Shown in pieces: positions 50,485 through 62,164 of a stretch of DNA of 64,000 bases. This DNA is from Catellatospora sp. IY07-71 (lineage in GTDB: Bacteria > Actinomycetota > Actinomycetes > Mycobacteriales > Micromonosporaceae), in the NCBI RefSeq assembly GCF_018326265.1, contig NZ_AP023360.1, positions 4,121,001 through 4,185,000 on the forward strand, in the 5' to 3' direction. The notes under the pieces are model-generated. The model was not told the DNA's origin. It did not search any database and saw only the letters and a list, made by a program, of their open reading frames with translations. Within the stretch, counting starts at the first letter, position 1, and each line of letters begins with the position of its first letter. The translations under genes and the position numbers were made by a program.

Positions 50485-51080
50485 TCGTCCTCCATGCGGA
50501 ACAGGGCGATGGTCGCGCTGACGCGCACCGTGCCGGGGGTGTGCGGGGGCTGGGCGGCCTCGTGCAGCTCCCGGCTCGCCTCGAAGACCCGGTCGCGCAG
50601 CGCGCGCCACCGGTCGGGGTCGACCCAGAGCTCGGCGTCGGTGGTCAGGTTGGCCGAGGCGGGTCCCGTGACGACGGCGCGGCCGCGGCGCTGCAGCTCG
50701 GCGGCGAGCGCGGCGTACATCAGCTGGGCTCCGTAGGACGTCGGGTATTCGGCGGGCTCGCCGGGCTCGCGTGGGTCGAACTCCCTGCTGACGTCGTACC
50801 GGTAGCGCCGGGCGACGCCGCCGCGGACCTTCTCCTGCCCGGCGGGCTGGATGTGCCCGCTGTCGCGCAGCAGGCGCAGGTGGTAGCTGGCGTTGGCGTG
50901 GGTGATCTCCAGCTCGCGGGCGATCTCGGCGGCGCTCAGCTCGGCTCCGGTGAGCAGCGACAGGATGCGCAGCCGGACGGGGTGCGCCAGGGCGCGCAGA
51001 TCGCCGACCGTGGTGCGGCGGACCGCGGCCTCGTCCTCACCTGCCGAAGACATGGCGCCGTCCTCATCTCCCAAAGACAT
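50481..51080 (-). CDS. ArsR-family winged-helix regulator
   Basis: 199 residues. The helix-turn-helix (LRALAHPVRLRILSLLTGAE, AAEIARELEITHANASYHLRLL) is followed by a wing and a longer C-terminal domain (about 100-199) with no metal-binding cysteine pair, so it probably senses an organic ligand. First gene of the exporter operon; likely autoregulated through dyads around its start (51068-51118). Divergent from the TNT-toxin gene. Confidence 0.88.
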   Translation of the reverse strand: MSLGDEDGAMSSAGEDEAAVRRTTVGDLRALAHPVRLRILSLLTGAELSAAEIARELEITHANASYHLRLLRDSGHIQPAGQEKVRGGVARRYRYDVSREFDPREPGEPAEYPTSYGAQLMYAALAAELQRRGRAVVTGPASANLTTDAELWVDPDRWRALRDRVFEASRELHEAAQPPHTPGTVRVSATIALFRMEDE

Positions 51081-51118
51081 GTTGGGGAGTCTAAACCACC
51101 AAACAAGTCTTGGGGAGT
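51068..51118. promoter_or_regulatory. Candidate ArsR operator region
   Basis: CTCCCAAAGACATGTTGGGGAG (split as CTCCC-AA and TT-GGGGAG, 51068-51089) is a dyad spanning the regulator's own start codon. TTGGGGAGT recurs 28 bp away (51082-51090 and 51110-51118). TAGACT on the minus strand (51093-51088) could be the -10. Confidence 0.5.
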
Positions 51119-51177
51119 GTCCAACTCCCGGCTCCCGCCGTTAGTGATCATGCAATCGCTCACGCTACGGGGGTTCC

Positions 51178-51876
51178 GTGAAAGTCCGTCTCCTGCTCGC
51201 GGCGCTGGCCGCCAGCCTGCTCGTCCCGCTCGCCCCGGCCGCCGCGACGGCCGGTCCGCACCACCCGCCACCGCCCGCGGGCAGCTACACCGAGTGCGAG
51301 CCCGGCACACCGGCCATCGCACCGGCCACCCAGACCTACTACGACCCGGCGCTGCCCCAGCTCGGCCCGAAGCCGCTGCCCCGGCGCGGCGCCGTCGGCC
51401 GCCTGCTGCACGGGTACCACCGCTTCGGCTCGCTCGACCGGGACGCGTTCGTCGCCGAGTACCTCGACGCCCAGCAGCGCTTCATCTACCCGCCGAACGA
51501 CGGTTTCCTGACGCACGGCGACATGGTCGACCGGCACCCGCTGGAGCTGCAGCCGCGGGCGCGGCTGGACCGCTTCGGCTTCCCGGGCGGCACCTTCCTG
51601 GCCCCGCTGGGCGCCTCGTTCGGGCAGCGCGCGCTGCCGCCGCAGAGCCTGAACACGCCGGAGGGCGCGCCCCAGGCCAACTACCACGTGTACTGCGTGC
51701 TCAAGCCGTTCAGCGTGGACGCCGGCCCGGCCGCGCCGTGGTTCGGCCAGCCCGGTCTGGGTACGCAGTACAAACTGATGCCGCAGTACCTGCCCGAGGC
51801 CGGCGGCGCGCTGAGCGTGACGTGGCTGCTGGCCAACGGCTACCTGGTGGAGGAGAAGCCGGTGGTGCGCAAGTGA
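51178..51876 (+). CDS. Secreted TNT-domain protein (predicted NAD+ glycohydrolase toxin)
   Basis: 232 residues. A Sec signal peptide (about 1-25, ending APAAATA) precedes a short linker and a C-terminal TNT domain like that of M. tuberculosis CpnT: RFIYPPNDGF, then ARLDRFGFPGGTFLAPLGASF, QRALPPQSLN, NYHVYCVLKPFSV, GPAAPWFGQPGLGTQYKL and LLANGYLVEE. Key tyrosine, arginine, histidine-type and Q (in GLGTQY) positions appear kept. TNT hydrolyses NAD+. It lacks the CpnT channel domain. GTG 51178 is 3' to a GGGGG. Its stop overlaps the next gene by 4 nt. Confidence 0.85.
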   Translation: MKVRLLLAALAASLLVPLAPAAATAGPHHPPPPAGSYTECEPGTPAIAPATQTYYDPALPQLGPKPLPRRGAVGRLLHGYHRFGSLDRDAFVAEYLDAQQRFIYPPNDGFLTHGDMVDRHPLELQPRARLDRFGFPGGTFLAPLGASFGQRALPPQSLNTPEGAPQANYHVYCVLKPFSVDAGPAAPWFGQPGLGTQYKLMPQYLPEAGGALSVTWLLANGYLVEEKPVVRK

Positions 51877-52124
51877 TCCCGGATCGGCACGTGCTCGTGA
51901 CGGCGCTGCTGGAGGCCGGGCAGCCGCCGGAGTCGTTCGAGGTGCCCGGCGTGCACGAGCACGTGCCGATCCCGACCGACTTCTGGTTCCTGCGCCCGGC
52001 CGGTGAACGCTGGGAACTCGGTTACTACGAGCGTGGGGTGTACGACGTCCGCGAGGTGCTGTCAGACGAGGGCGCTGCCTGCACCCGCTTCTACGAGCTG
52101 GTGGCCGGCTTCCCGGATGAGTGA
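51873..52124 (+). CDS. Small protein overlapping the TNT gene, candidate immunity factor
   Basis: 83 residues, acidic, no signal peptide (MIPDRHVLVTALLEAGQPPE at the start, RWELGYYERGVYDVREVL later). GTG 51873 overlaps the TNT stop (GTGA), the arrangement typical of toxin-immunity pairs; cytoplasmic location would protect the producer. I recognise no family, and it is not obviously like the mycobacterial immunity factor IFT. It ends 69 bp before argC. Confidence 0.6.
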   Translation: MIPDRHVLVTALLEAGQPPESFEVPGVHEHVPIPTDFWFLRPAGERWELGYYERGVYDVREVLSDEGAACTRFYELVAGFPDE

Positions 52125-52136
52125 CGCGCGCCTCAT

Positions 52137-52175
52137 TTGCATGAACATACAGTCCATCGTATTCTCATGGAGAAT
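52137..52175 (+). promoter_or_regulatory. argC promoter with overlapping ArgR-type dyad
   Basis: TTGCAT (52137-52142) and TATTCT (52160-52165) are separated by exactly 17 bp. ATTCTCATGGAGAAT (52161-52175) is a perfect dyad covering the -10 and start point, and TTGCATGAACATACA covers the -35. The region is AT-rich compared with its surroundings, like ARG boxes, and argR lies in the same operon. Confidence 0.7.
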
Positions 52176-52193
52176 GTTTATGCGGAGGTAGGC

Positions 52194-53207
52194 ATGGGAA
52201 TCCGGATCGGCGTCGCGGGAGCCAGCGGTTATGCGGGCGGGGAGCTGCTGCGCCTCATCGCGGGGCACCCCGAGTTCGACCTCGTCGCGGCCACCGCGCA
52301 CAGCCAGGCGGGCAAACCGGTCGCCGCGGTGCATCCGCACCTTACCGGCCTCGACCTGACGCTCGGCGAGACCTCGCCGGACGCCTTCGCCGACGCCGAC
52401 CTCGTCTTCCTGGCGCTGCCGCACGGCGAGTCCGCCGCGCTGGCCGCCGTCCTGCCCGCGTCCGCCAAGGTCGTCGACCTGGGCGCGGACCACCGGCTGC
52501 ACGACGGCGCCGCCTGGACCCGCTACTACGGCGGCGAGCACGCCGGAGCGTGGACCTACGGCCTGCCCGAGCTGCCCGGCCAGCGGGAGCTGATCGCGAA
52601 GTCGGCCCGGGTCGCCGCGACCGGCTGCTACGCCGTGGCCACCACGCTCGCGCTCGCCCCGCTGCTGCACAGCGGCCTGGCCGACCCCGCCGACGTGGTG
52701 GTGGTCGCCGCCTCCGGCACCTCCGGCGCGGGCAAGTCCGCCAAGCTGCACCTGCTGGGCAGCGAGGTGATGGGCGACCTGAGCCCGTACAAGGTGGGCG
52801 CGCACCAGCACGTGCCGGAGATCAAGCAGGCCACCGGCGCGACCGGCCTGTCCTTCACGCCGGTGCTCGCGCCGATGCCGCGCGGCATCCTGGCCACCGT
52901 CACCGCCCGCCCCACCAGCTGCGACATCACCGTGGGCGTGGTGCGGGCCGTGCTCGCCGACGCGTACGGCGACGAGCCGCTCGTGCACCTGCTGCCCGAG
53001 GGGGCCTGGCCGCACACCGCGGCGGTGCTCGGCTCGGCGAGCGCGCACCTGCAGGCCACCGTGGACGTGGACAGTGGCCGGATCATCGTCGTCTCCGCCA
53101 TCGACAACCTGGGCAAGGGCGCCGCCGCGCAGGCGGTCCAGTGCGCCAACATCATGTTCGACCTGCCGGAGACCTCCGGCCTGTCCGTTTACGGAGTCGC
53201 ACCATGA
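52194..53207 (+). CDS. argC: N-acetyl-gamma-glutamyl-phosphate reductase
   Basis: 337 residues. NADPH-binding [16 protein letters not shown] at the N-terminus, catalytic cysteine in [16 protein letters not shown], and [12 protein letters not shown]. Third step of arginine synthesis. ATG 52194 has GGAGG 5 nt upstream; the frame is open from 52137 across the promoter but that start is rejected. Overlaps argJ by 4 nt. Confidence 0.96.
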   Translation: MGIRIGVAGASGYAGGELLRLIAGHPEFDLVAATAHSQAGKPVAAVHPHLTGLDLTLGETSPDAFADADLVFLALPHGESAALAAVLPASAKVVDLGADHRLHDGAAWTRYYGGEHAGAWTYGLPELPGQRELIAKSARVAATGCYAVATTLALAPLLHSGLADPADVVVVAASGTSGAGKSAKLHLLGSEVMGDLSPYKVGAHQHVPEIKQATGATGLSFTPVLAPMPRGILATVTARPTSCDITVGVVRAVLADAYGDEPLVHLLPEGAWPHTAAVLGSASAHLQATVDVDSGRIIVVSAIDNLGKGAAAQAVQCANIMFDLPETSGLSVYGVAP

Positions 53208-54354
53208 CGGTCACCTCTCCCAAGGGTTTCCGGGCCGCCGGTGTGGCCGCGGGGCTGAAGAGCACCGGCGCGCTGGACCTGGCGCTGGTCGTCAACGACG
53301 GCCCCGACGCCACCGCCGCGGGCGTGTTCACCGCCAACCGGGTCAAGGCCGCCCCGGTGCTGTGGACCCAGCAGATCCTCAAGGGCCGCGCGGTGAAGGC
53401 GGTCGTGCTCAACTCCGGCGGCGCCAACGCCTGCACCGGGCCGGGCGGCTTCCAGGACACCCACGCCACCGCGGAGTTCGTCGCGTCCCGGCTGGGCGGC
53501 ATGGGCGCGGGCCAGGTCGCGGTCTGCTCGACCGGGCTGATCGGCGAGCGGCTGCCCATGCCGAAGCTGCTGAGCGGCGTCGAGGGCGCGAGCAAGGCGC
53601 TGGCCAAGGCGGGCGGGTTCGCCGCCGCCGAGGCCATCATGACCACCGACACCCGGCCCAAGGTCGTCGAGATCACCGGCGACGGCTGGACCGTGGGTGG
53701 CATGGCCAAGGGCGCGGGCATGCTCGCCCCGGCGCTGGCCACCATGCTGTGCGTGCTCACCACCGACGCGGTGGCCGGGGCGGACGCGCTCGACGAGGCG
53801 CTGCGCGAGGCGTGCCGGGTCAGCTTCGACCGGGTCGACTCCGACGGCTGCATGTCCACCAACGACACGGTGCTGCTGCTGGCCTCGGGCGCGTCCGGCA
53901 TCGAGCCGACCCAGGAGGAGCTGACCGCCGCGGTCACCCAGGCCTGCCACGACCTGGCCCAGCAGCTGCTGGCCGATGCCGAGGGGCACACCAAGCAGAT
54001 CGCCATCGAGGTGGTCAACGCGGACTCGGAGGAGGACGCGGTGATCGTCGGGCGCGAGATCGCCCGCAACAACCTGGTCAAGACGGCCCTGTTCGGCAAC
54101 GACCCCAACTGGGGCCGCATCCTGGCCGCGGTCGGCGTCACCGACGCGGTGTACGAGCCGGACGAGCTGAACGTGGCGATCAACGACGTGTGGGTGTGCC
54201 GCAACGGCGCCGCCGCCGAGGACCGCTCCAAGGTCGACCTGTCCGGCGTCAAGGTGCACATCACCGTGGACCTCAACGCGGGCGACCACACCGCGACCGT
54301 GTGGACCAACGACCTGTCCCACGCGTACGTGCACGAGAACTCGGCGTACAGCTC

Positions 54355-54358
<4 letters not shown>
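53204..54358 (+). CDS. argJ: Bifunctional glutamate N-acetyltransferase / ornithine acetyltransferase
   Basis: 384 residues. Recycles acetyl groups between acetylornithine and glutamate. It cleaves itself before a threonine in the [15 protein letters not shown] motif (about residue 180) to make two chains. [14 protein letters not shown] and [19 protein letters not shown] are further signatures. Presence of argJ means no argE is needed. Coupled to argC and argB by 4-nt overlaps. Confidence 0.96.
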
Positions 54359-57443
<3,085 letters not shown>

Positions 57444-57447
<4 letters not shown>

Positions 57448-57977
57448 CCGCACCGATGACCCGTAACGCCCGGCACGCGCGGATCGAGGAGCTGATCCGC
57501 GGTGGCGGCGTGACGTCGCAGACGCAGCTCGGCGAGCTGCTCGCGGCGGAGGGCGTGCAGGTGACCCAGGCGACCCTCTCCCGCGACCTGGAGGAGCTGG
57601 GCGCGGTGAAGGTACGCGGCCGCGACGGCACCCCGGCGGTCTACCTGATCCCGGAGGACGGTCACCCGGCGCTGCGGCCCGCCTCGGTGGCCCCCGCGCG
57701 CCTGATGCGCCTGCTGCGCGAGGTCCTCAACGGCACCGACCACAGCGGCAACCTGGCCGTCCTGCGCACCCCGCCCGGCGCCGCGCACTACCTGGCCAGC
57801 GCCGTCGACCGCAGTGGCCTGCCCGACGTGGTCGGCACCATCGCCGGCGACGACACCATCTTCATGGTCGCCCGCGACCCCGCCGGCGGCGAAGCCCTCG
57901 CCGCCAAGTTCGCCAACTGGGCCGGCCTCGACACCACCGACCACCCCCACCCACCCCTCGACGACGACGACCTCTGA
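57444..57977 (+). CDS. argR: Arginine repressor ArgR
   Basis: 177 residues. N-terminal winged helix ([41 protein letters not shown]) and C-terminal hexamerisation/arginine-binding domain ([34 protein letters not shown]). The GDDT segment carries the arginine-contacting aspartates. It probably binds the dyad at 52137-52175 and so represses its own operon. The C-terminus has a His/Pro/Asp-rich tail. Confidence 0.95.
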
Positions 57978-58003
57978 CCACCCGGCCCAGCCGCCATCAC
58001 CCC

Positions 58004-58064
58004 GTTGATCATGAACTTATGGGCGTGTTCGACGGCGTGTCACTGCCCTAACTTCATGATCAAC
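58004..58064. repeat. 61-bp palindromic element, family C copy 2, upstream of argH
   Basis: It has the same length and near-identical sequence as 39618-39678 (GTTGATCATGAACTTATGG arm). It ends 29 bp before argH, matching the 33 bp before hisG. In copy 1 the arms contain GGAC/GTCC, here GGGC/GCCC: a paired change that keeps base pairing. Confidence 0.9.
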
Positions 58065-58093
58065 TGTTCGAGAACTCACAGGAGGAACCAGCG

Positions 58094-59506
58094 ATGACCC
58101 GGCTCTGGGGAGGGCGGTTCGCCGACGGACCGGCCGAGGCGCTGGCGCGGCTCTCGGTCAGCGTGCACTTCGACTGGCGGCTCGCCCCGTACGACCTCGC
58201 CGCCTCGCGCGCGCACGCCCGGGTGCTGGCCGCGGCCGGCCTGCTCGACCCCGAGGAGCTGGGGAAGATGCTGGCCGCCCTCGACGACCTCGACGCCGCG
58301 GTCGCGACCGGCACCTTCCGGCCCACCGTCGAGGACGAGGACGTGCACACCGCGCTGGAACGCGGCCTGCTGGAGCGCCTCGGCACGCTCGGCGGCAAGC
58401 TGCGCGCCGGCCGCTCCCGCAACGACCAGGTCGCCACCGACCTGCGCCTCTACCTGCGCGACCACGCCCGCGACCTGGGCGCCCGGATCACCGAGCTGGC
58501 CGAGGCGCTCACCGAGCAGGCCGCCCGCCACCTCGACACGCCCGCCCCGGGCATGACCCACGTGCAGCACGCCCAGCCGGTCACCTTCGGCCACTGGCTG
58601 CTGGCGCACGTACACCCGCTGCTGCGCGACCTCGAACGGCTGCGCGACTGGGACCACCGCACCGCGGTCAGCCCGCTCGGCGCGGGGGCCCTGGCCGGCT
58701 CCGGCCTGCCGCTCGACCCGGTCGCCGTCTCCAAGGAGCTGGGCTTCCGCACCTCGTTCGCGAACTCGATGGACGCGGTCAGCGACCGCGACTTCGTCGC
58801 CGAGTTCCTGTTCGTCACCGCGCTGCTCGGGGTGCACCTGTCCCGGCTCGGCGAGGAGGTGGTGCTGTGGACGTCGTACGAGTTCGGCTGGGTCGAGCTG
58901 GACGACGCCTTCGCCACCGGCTCGTCGATCATGCCGCAGAAGAAGAACGCCGACGTCGCGGAACTCGCCCGGGGCAAGGCCGGCCGGCTCATCGGCGGCC
59001 TGGTCAACGTGCTCACCATGCTCAAGGGCCTGCCGCTGACCTACGACCGGGACATGCAGGAGGACAAGGAGCCCGCGTTCGACGCGGTCGACACGCTCAG
59101 CCTGGTGCTGCCCGCGCTCGCCGGGATGATCGCCACCATGACGGTGCGCGCCGACCGGCTCGCCGCGTCCGCGCCGGTCGGCTTCTCGCTGGCCACCGAG
59201 GTGGCGGACTGGCTGGTCCGCAAGGGCGTGCCGTTCCGCGACGCGCACGAGATCACCGGCAAGCTGGTGGCGCTGTGCTCGGTGCGCGAGTGCGAGCTGC
59301 ACGAGGTCAGCGACGCCGACCTGGCGGCGGTCAGCGAGCACCTGGACCCGTCGGTGCGCGACGTGCTCACCGTGCAGTCGGCGCTGGCCGCCCGCACCAC
59401 CCCCGGCTCCACCGGCCCCGGCCCGGTCGCCGACCAGCTCGCCGCAGTCTCCGAGCACCTCAAGACCTGGCACGCCTGGTCCACGGAGTCCGTCGTCCCC
59501 AACTGA
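58094..59506 (+). CDS. argH: Argininosuccinate lyase
   Basis: 470 residues, fumarase/aspartase superfamily. LWGGRFADGPAEALARLSVS, the EDEDVHTALERGL segment, AGRSRNDQVATDLRLYLR, and the signature GSSIMPQKKNADVAEL. Last step of arginine synthesis. argG is not in the window, so argininosuccinate synthase is encoded elsewhere. ATG 58094 with GGAGGA upstream. Confidence 0.96.
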   Translation: MTRLWGGRFADGPAEALARLSVSVHFDWRLAPYDLAASRAHARVLAAAGLLDPEELGKMLAALDDLDAAVATGTFRPTVEDEDVHTALERGLLERLGTLGGKLRAGRSRNDQVATDLRLYLRDHARDLGARITELAEALTEQAARHLDTPAPGMTHVQHAQPVTFGHWLLAHVHPLLRDLERLRDWDHRTAVSPLGAGALAGSGLPLDPVAVSKELGFRTSFANSMDAVSDRDFVAEFLFVTALLGVHLSRLGEEVVLWTSYEFGWVELDDAFATGSSIMPQKKNADVAELARGKAGRLIGGLVNVLTMLKGLPLTYDRDMQEDKEPAFDAVDTLSLVLPALAGMIATMTVRADRLAASAPVGFSLATEVADWLVRKGVPFRDAHEITGKLVALCSVRECELHEVSDADLAAVSEHLDPSVRDVLTVQSALAARTTPGSTGPGPVADQLAAVSEHLKTWHAWSTESVVPN

Positions 59507-59533
59507 CCCCGGGACCGCCCCGCCGTGTTCGGT

Positions 59534-59600
59534 GAAGATCGCCATCTCGTGTCGAAACCTCAGCTCAGACCGCAGGTTCCGACACGAGATGGCGATCTTC
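59534..59600. repeat. 67-bp palindromic element, family D copy 1
   Basis: GAAGATCGCCATCTCGTGTCG (59534 onward) pairs perfectly with its complement ending at 59600, with an AACCT/AGGTT inner stem. It is the first of two tandem elements of equal length after argH. Confidence 0.88.
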
Positions 59601-59616
59601 CGCGTCACGCCTTCGC

Positions 59617-59683
59617 GAAGATCGGTAGTTCGTGTCGAGAAGTGCGGCTGGACACCACTTTTCGACACGAACCCGCGATCTTC
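59617..59683. repeat. 67-bp palindromic element, family D copy 2
   Basis: GAAGATCG and TTCGTGTCGA arms (59617 onward) pair with the complement ending at 59683. Same length as D1 with shared outer GAAGATCG and TCGTGTCGA blocks and a different loop; separated from D1 by 16 bp. Confidence 0.88.
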
Positions 59684-59687
59684 GCCA

Positions 59688-59729
59688 GGGCAGGGCAGGG
59701 CCGGGTGGGGCAGGGCGGGCCGGGTGGGG
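59688..59729. repeat. G-rich tract with nine runs of three or more guanines
   Basis: Repeated GGGCAGGG and GGGTGGGG units directly after the tandem D palindromes and 9 bp before the stop of the convergent gene. On the plus strand (3' region of argH transcripts) it could form G-quadruplexes. Confidence 0.75.
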
Positions 59730-59737
59730 CGGTGGCG

Positions 59738-60649
59738 CTAGAGGCGGCCGTAGGCGCGGAGGGTGAGCAGGCGTTCCACCGCGACCAGGCCCTTGGCCTC
59801 GCGCTCGGCGACCGCCCACGCCTGCTGGTCGACGTCAGCCCAGGTCCAGGTCAGCGGCCAGGAACCGTCGGGCTGCTGGAGGGCGAGCAGGTAGTCCAGG
59901 TTCGCCGCGACCGAGGCCGGGTCGACGGCGGGGGACAGCGGCGAGTCCGGAGTCCGCGCCACGTCCAGCGGCTGCAGCGTGTACGCCGTCCACTCCTGCG
60001 GGCGGTGCTCGACCAGCCGGGCCGCCGCCCGGCGCAGCGCCGCCAGCGCCCGCTCCCGCGCCGCCGCCGGGAGGTGCCGGGCCTGCACGAACAGCTCCGT
60101 GGCGGTCAGGTCGCCCCGATCCAGCCGCTCGTCGGCGAACTCGTCGAGCCGCGCGAGCACCGCCTCGGTGAGGTCGCCGAGCAGCGCGGGCGGCACCAGC
60201 TCCGGGTGCTCCCACAACGCGCCGGCCAGTCCCGCGGTCGGGTTCAGCAGGCAGTCGCCGAAGTTTCCGGCGATGTCGCGGTACGCCCACCAGCCGGCCC
60301 GGGGAGCGGCGTCCGTCTCCGGCGGCACGATCCACCAGCGCCGCTCGCCCGGATCGTAGGAGTCGAGCAGGTACCGGACGGTGCGGCGTACCACCGGCTC
60401 GCCGCTGTCCGCGCCGATCTCGTGCAGCACGTTGCACGCGGTCCAGGTCGCGACCGCCGAAGAGACCGGGGTCCGCAGGTCCGGCTCCAGGGCGCGCCCG
60501 AACCCGCCGTCCTCGTTCTGGTACGCCGCCAGCTCCGCGAGCACCGCCGTCGCCGGCCCGGACTCGAAGTGGAACAGCAACCGGGCCCGGTCCAGCAGCC
60601 TGCCCTGGGCGAGCACGAACTCCCTGGCCCGCGCGTACACGTTCGACAT
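59738..60649 (-). CDS. Terpenoid-cyclase/prenyltransferase-fold (alpha-alpha toroid) protein
   Basis: About 303 residues. QW-like repeats of the toroid fold are visible: LAAYQNEDGGFGRALEPDLR, then LLDSYDPGERRWW and LLALQQPDGSWPLTWTW. The DxDD motif of class II cyclases is not seen, so it may bind rather than cyclise a substrate. ATG 60649 is preferred over ATG 60718, which would leave 2 bp to the divergent glycosylase start. Function unknown. Confidence 0.75.
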   Translation of the reverse strand: MSNVYARAREFVLAQGRLLDRARLLFHFESGPATAVLAELAAYQNEDGGFGRALEPDLRTPVSSAVATWTACNVLHEIGADSGEPVVRRTVRYLLDSYDPGERRWWIVPPETDAAPRAGWWAYRDIAGNFGDCLLNPTAGLAGALWEHPELVPPALLGDLTEAVLARLDEFADERLDRGDLTATELFVQARHLPAAARERALAALRRAAARLVEHRPQEWTAYTLQPLDVARTPDSPLSPAVDPASVAANLDYLLALQQPDGSWPLTWTWADVDQQAWAVAEREAKGLVAVERLLTLRAYGRL

Positions 60650-60720
60650 GAATGGATGATGCCCGCCGGGTGCGACAGCACCCGTTTTGCGATCCGGCGG
60701 CCGCGGGGCATCGTTCATGC

Positions 60721-61335
60721 GTGGACTACTCCCTGCTCGACGCCCCCGCCTCCAAGATCGCCGACACCGCCCGCGGGCTGCTGGGCTGGGAACTCGCCGC
60801 CGGGGGAGTCCGGATCAGGCTCACCGAGGTCGAGGCGTACGCGGGCGTCGGCGAGGACCCCGCCTCCCACAGCCACCGCGGCCGCACCGAGCGCAACTCG
60901 GTGATGTTCGGCCCGGCCGGCTTTCTCTACGTGTACTTCGTCTTCGGCATGCACTGGTGCCTCAACGTGACCGCCGGCCGCGAGGGCGAGGCGGCCGCGG
61001 TGCTGCTGCGCGCGGGCCGCGTGGTCGACGGGCTGGCCGCGGCCCGCGCCCGCCGTGGCCCGGTCGCCGACCGCGAGCTGGCCCGGGGCCCGGCGCGGCT
61101 GGCGGTCGCCCTCGGCATCGACGGCACCGCCAACCGCACCTCACTGCTCGACGGCACGGGGCCCGTCCTGCTCACGCCGCCGACGACCGTGGTGGACGAG
61201 GACGCCATCCGGTCGGGTCCCCGCGTCGGCGTCGCCGCCGCGCACGACGTCCCGTGGCGCTTCTGGCTCGCGGACGAACCCTCGGTCAGCGCCTACCGCC
61301 GCCATGCCCCGCGCCGCCGACCGGCCGCCGGCTGA
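60721..61335 (+). CDS. 3-methyladenine DNA glycosylase (AAG/MPG type)
   Basis: 204 residues. Flips out and excises alkylated purines. RLTEVEAYAGVGEDPASHSH contains the catalytic glutamate; NSVMFGPAGFLYVYFVFGMHWC and GPARLAVALGIDGTANRTSLL complete the fold. GTG 60721 is in the family position; no strong ribosome-binding site is seen. Divergent from the toroid-fold gene, convergent with the next. Confidence 0.9.
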   Translation: MDYSLLDAPASKIADTARGLLGWELAAGGVRIRLTEVEAYAGVGEDPASHSHRGRTERNSVMFGPAGFLYVYFVFGMHWCLNVTAGREGEAAAVLLRAGRVVDGLAAARARRGPVADRELARGPARLAVALGIDGTANRTSLLDGTGPVLLTPPTTVVDEDAIRSGPRVGVAAAHDVPWRFWLADEPSVSAYRRHAPRRRPAAG

Positions 61336-61378
61336 CCAGGCTCGGCCGGCAGAGCGGGCGGGGGCGGCATCACCGCGG

Positions 61379-62041
61379 TCACCGGGCGAGCACGGCGCCG
61401 ACGCCCTCGCTCAGCTCCAGTTCGCCCGCGTCGACGATGATCAGCTCGGCGTCCTGCAGCACCGCCTCGCGGACCAGCGCGTCCTCGGCGCGTACCGGAT
61501 GGGCGCGGTCCGCCCCCATCCGCCGCACCCGCTCCTCGCTCGCCGACAGGTCCGCGGGCGAGTCGCCCAGCCATACCCGCGCTCTGCCGAGCGCGACCGG
61601 ATCCAGCAGCAGCGCCTCCACCTGCCGCTGTTCGAAAGCGGCGAGCGTGTCGGCGACCCCGCTCGCGCCCGGCGCGGGCGGCTGCGCCGACGGACGGCCG
61701 TCCCGGGTCGCCAGCAGCGGCGTGACGTGCGGCAGCGGCGCCATCTCGGCGCTGTCGGTGCAGAGCGGCTCCGGCAGCGTCTCGGTGTAGTGCACCCGCC
61801 CCTGCGCGGCGAACACGGCGAGCCCGTGCCGGTGCCGCGGCCGCCGGTACTGCGCCAGCGCGCCCTCCAGCGCGAGCAGGGTCGGCTCGTCGATGCCCTC
61901 GTCGAGCAGCGTCTCGCGGGCGGCCCGCCAGCGCAGCTTCAGCGCCGCGGCGGTCGCCTCGGTGTGGTCGGTGCTGTCGATGTACACCGACGCCCAGGGG
62001 CCGGGGATCTCATACATCTCACGGAGGAAGGACAGGTCCAT
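61379..62041 (-). CDS. eRF1-like (baeRF, Rv2629-type) protein, internally shortened
   Basis: 220 residues. The N-terminal domain begins LSFLREMYEIPGPWASVYID and includes TDHTEATAAALKLRWRAARE and GLAVFAAQGRVHYTETLPEP, as in Rv2629-like proteins. The end, AAFEQRQVEALLLDPVALG through AELIIVDAGELELSEGVGA, matches their C-terminal domain. The roughly 130-150 residue central domain expected after HVTPLLATRD is missing, so this is a deletion form. ATG 62041. Divergent from tyrS by 123 bp. Confidence 0.65.
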   Translation of the reverse strand: MDLSFLREMYEIPGPWASVYIDSTDHTEATAAALKLRWRAARETLLDEGIDEPTLLALEGALAQYRRPRHRHGLAVFAAQGRVHYTETLPEPLCTDSAEMAPLPHVTPLLATRDGRPSAQPPAPGASGVADTLAAFEQRQVEALLLDPVALGRARVWLGDSPADLSASEERVRRMGADRAHPVRAEDALVREAVLQDAELIIVDAGELELSEGVGAVLAR

Positions 62042-62164
62042 GCCCGCGCTATGCCCGGCGCCCCGCCGCGGCAAGCTTCCCGCCCCGTGCCGGCTTCGTG
62101 CCGCCCGGCCAGCAGGGGAAACCGGGTTGCCGAGGCGTGAGCGCGATGCGCGACAATCTACGGC

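Noticed and set aside
57978..58093. argG between argR and argH
   Set aside because: The gap is only 116 bp and holds the family C palindrome; argininosuccinate synthase must be elsewhere.
62042..62164. T-box leader upstream of tyrS (and likewise 43595-43822 upstream of pheS)
   Set aside because: No TGGNACCGCG-type sequence or specifier stem is seen; the tyrS gap is too short.
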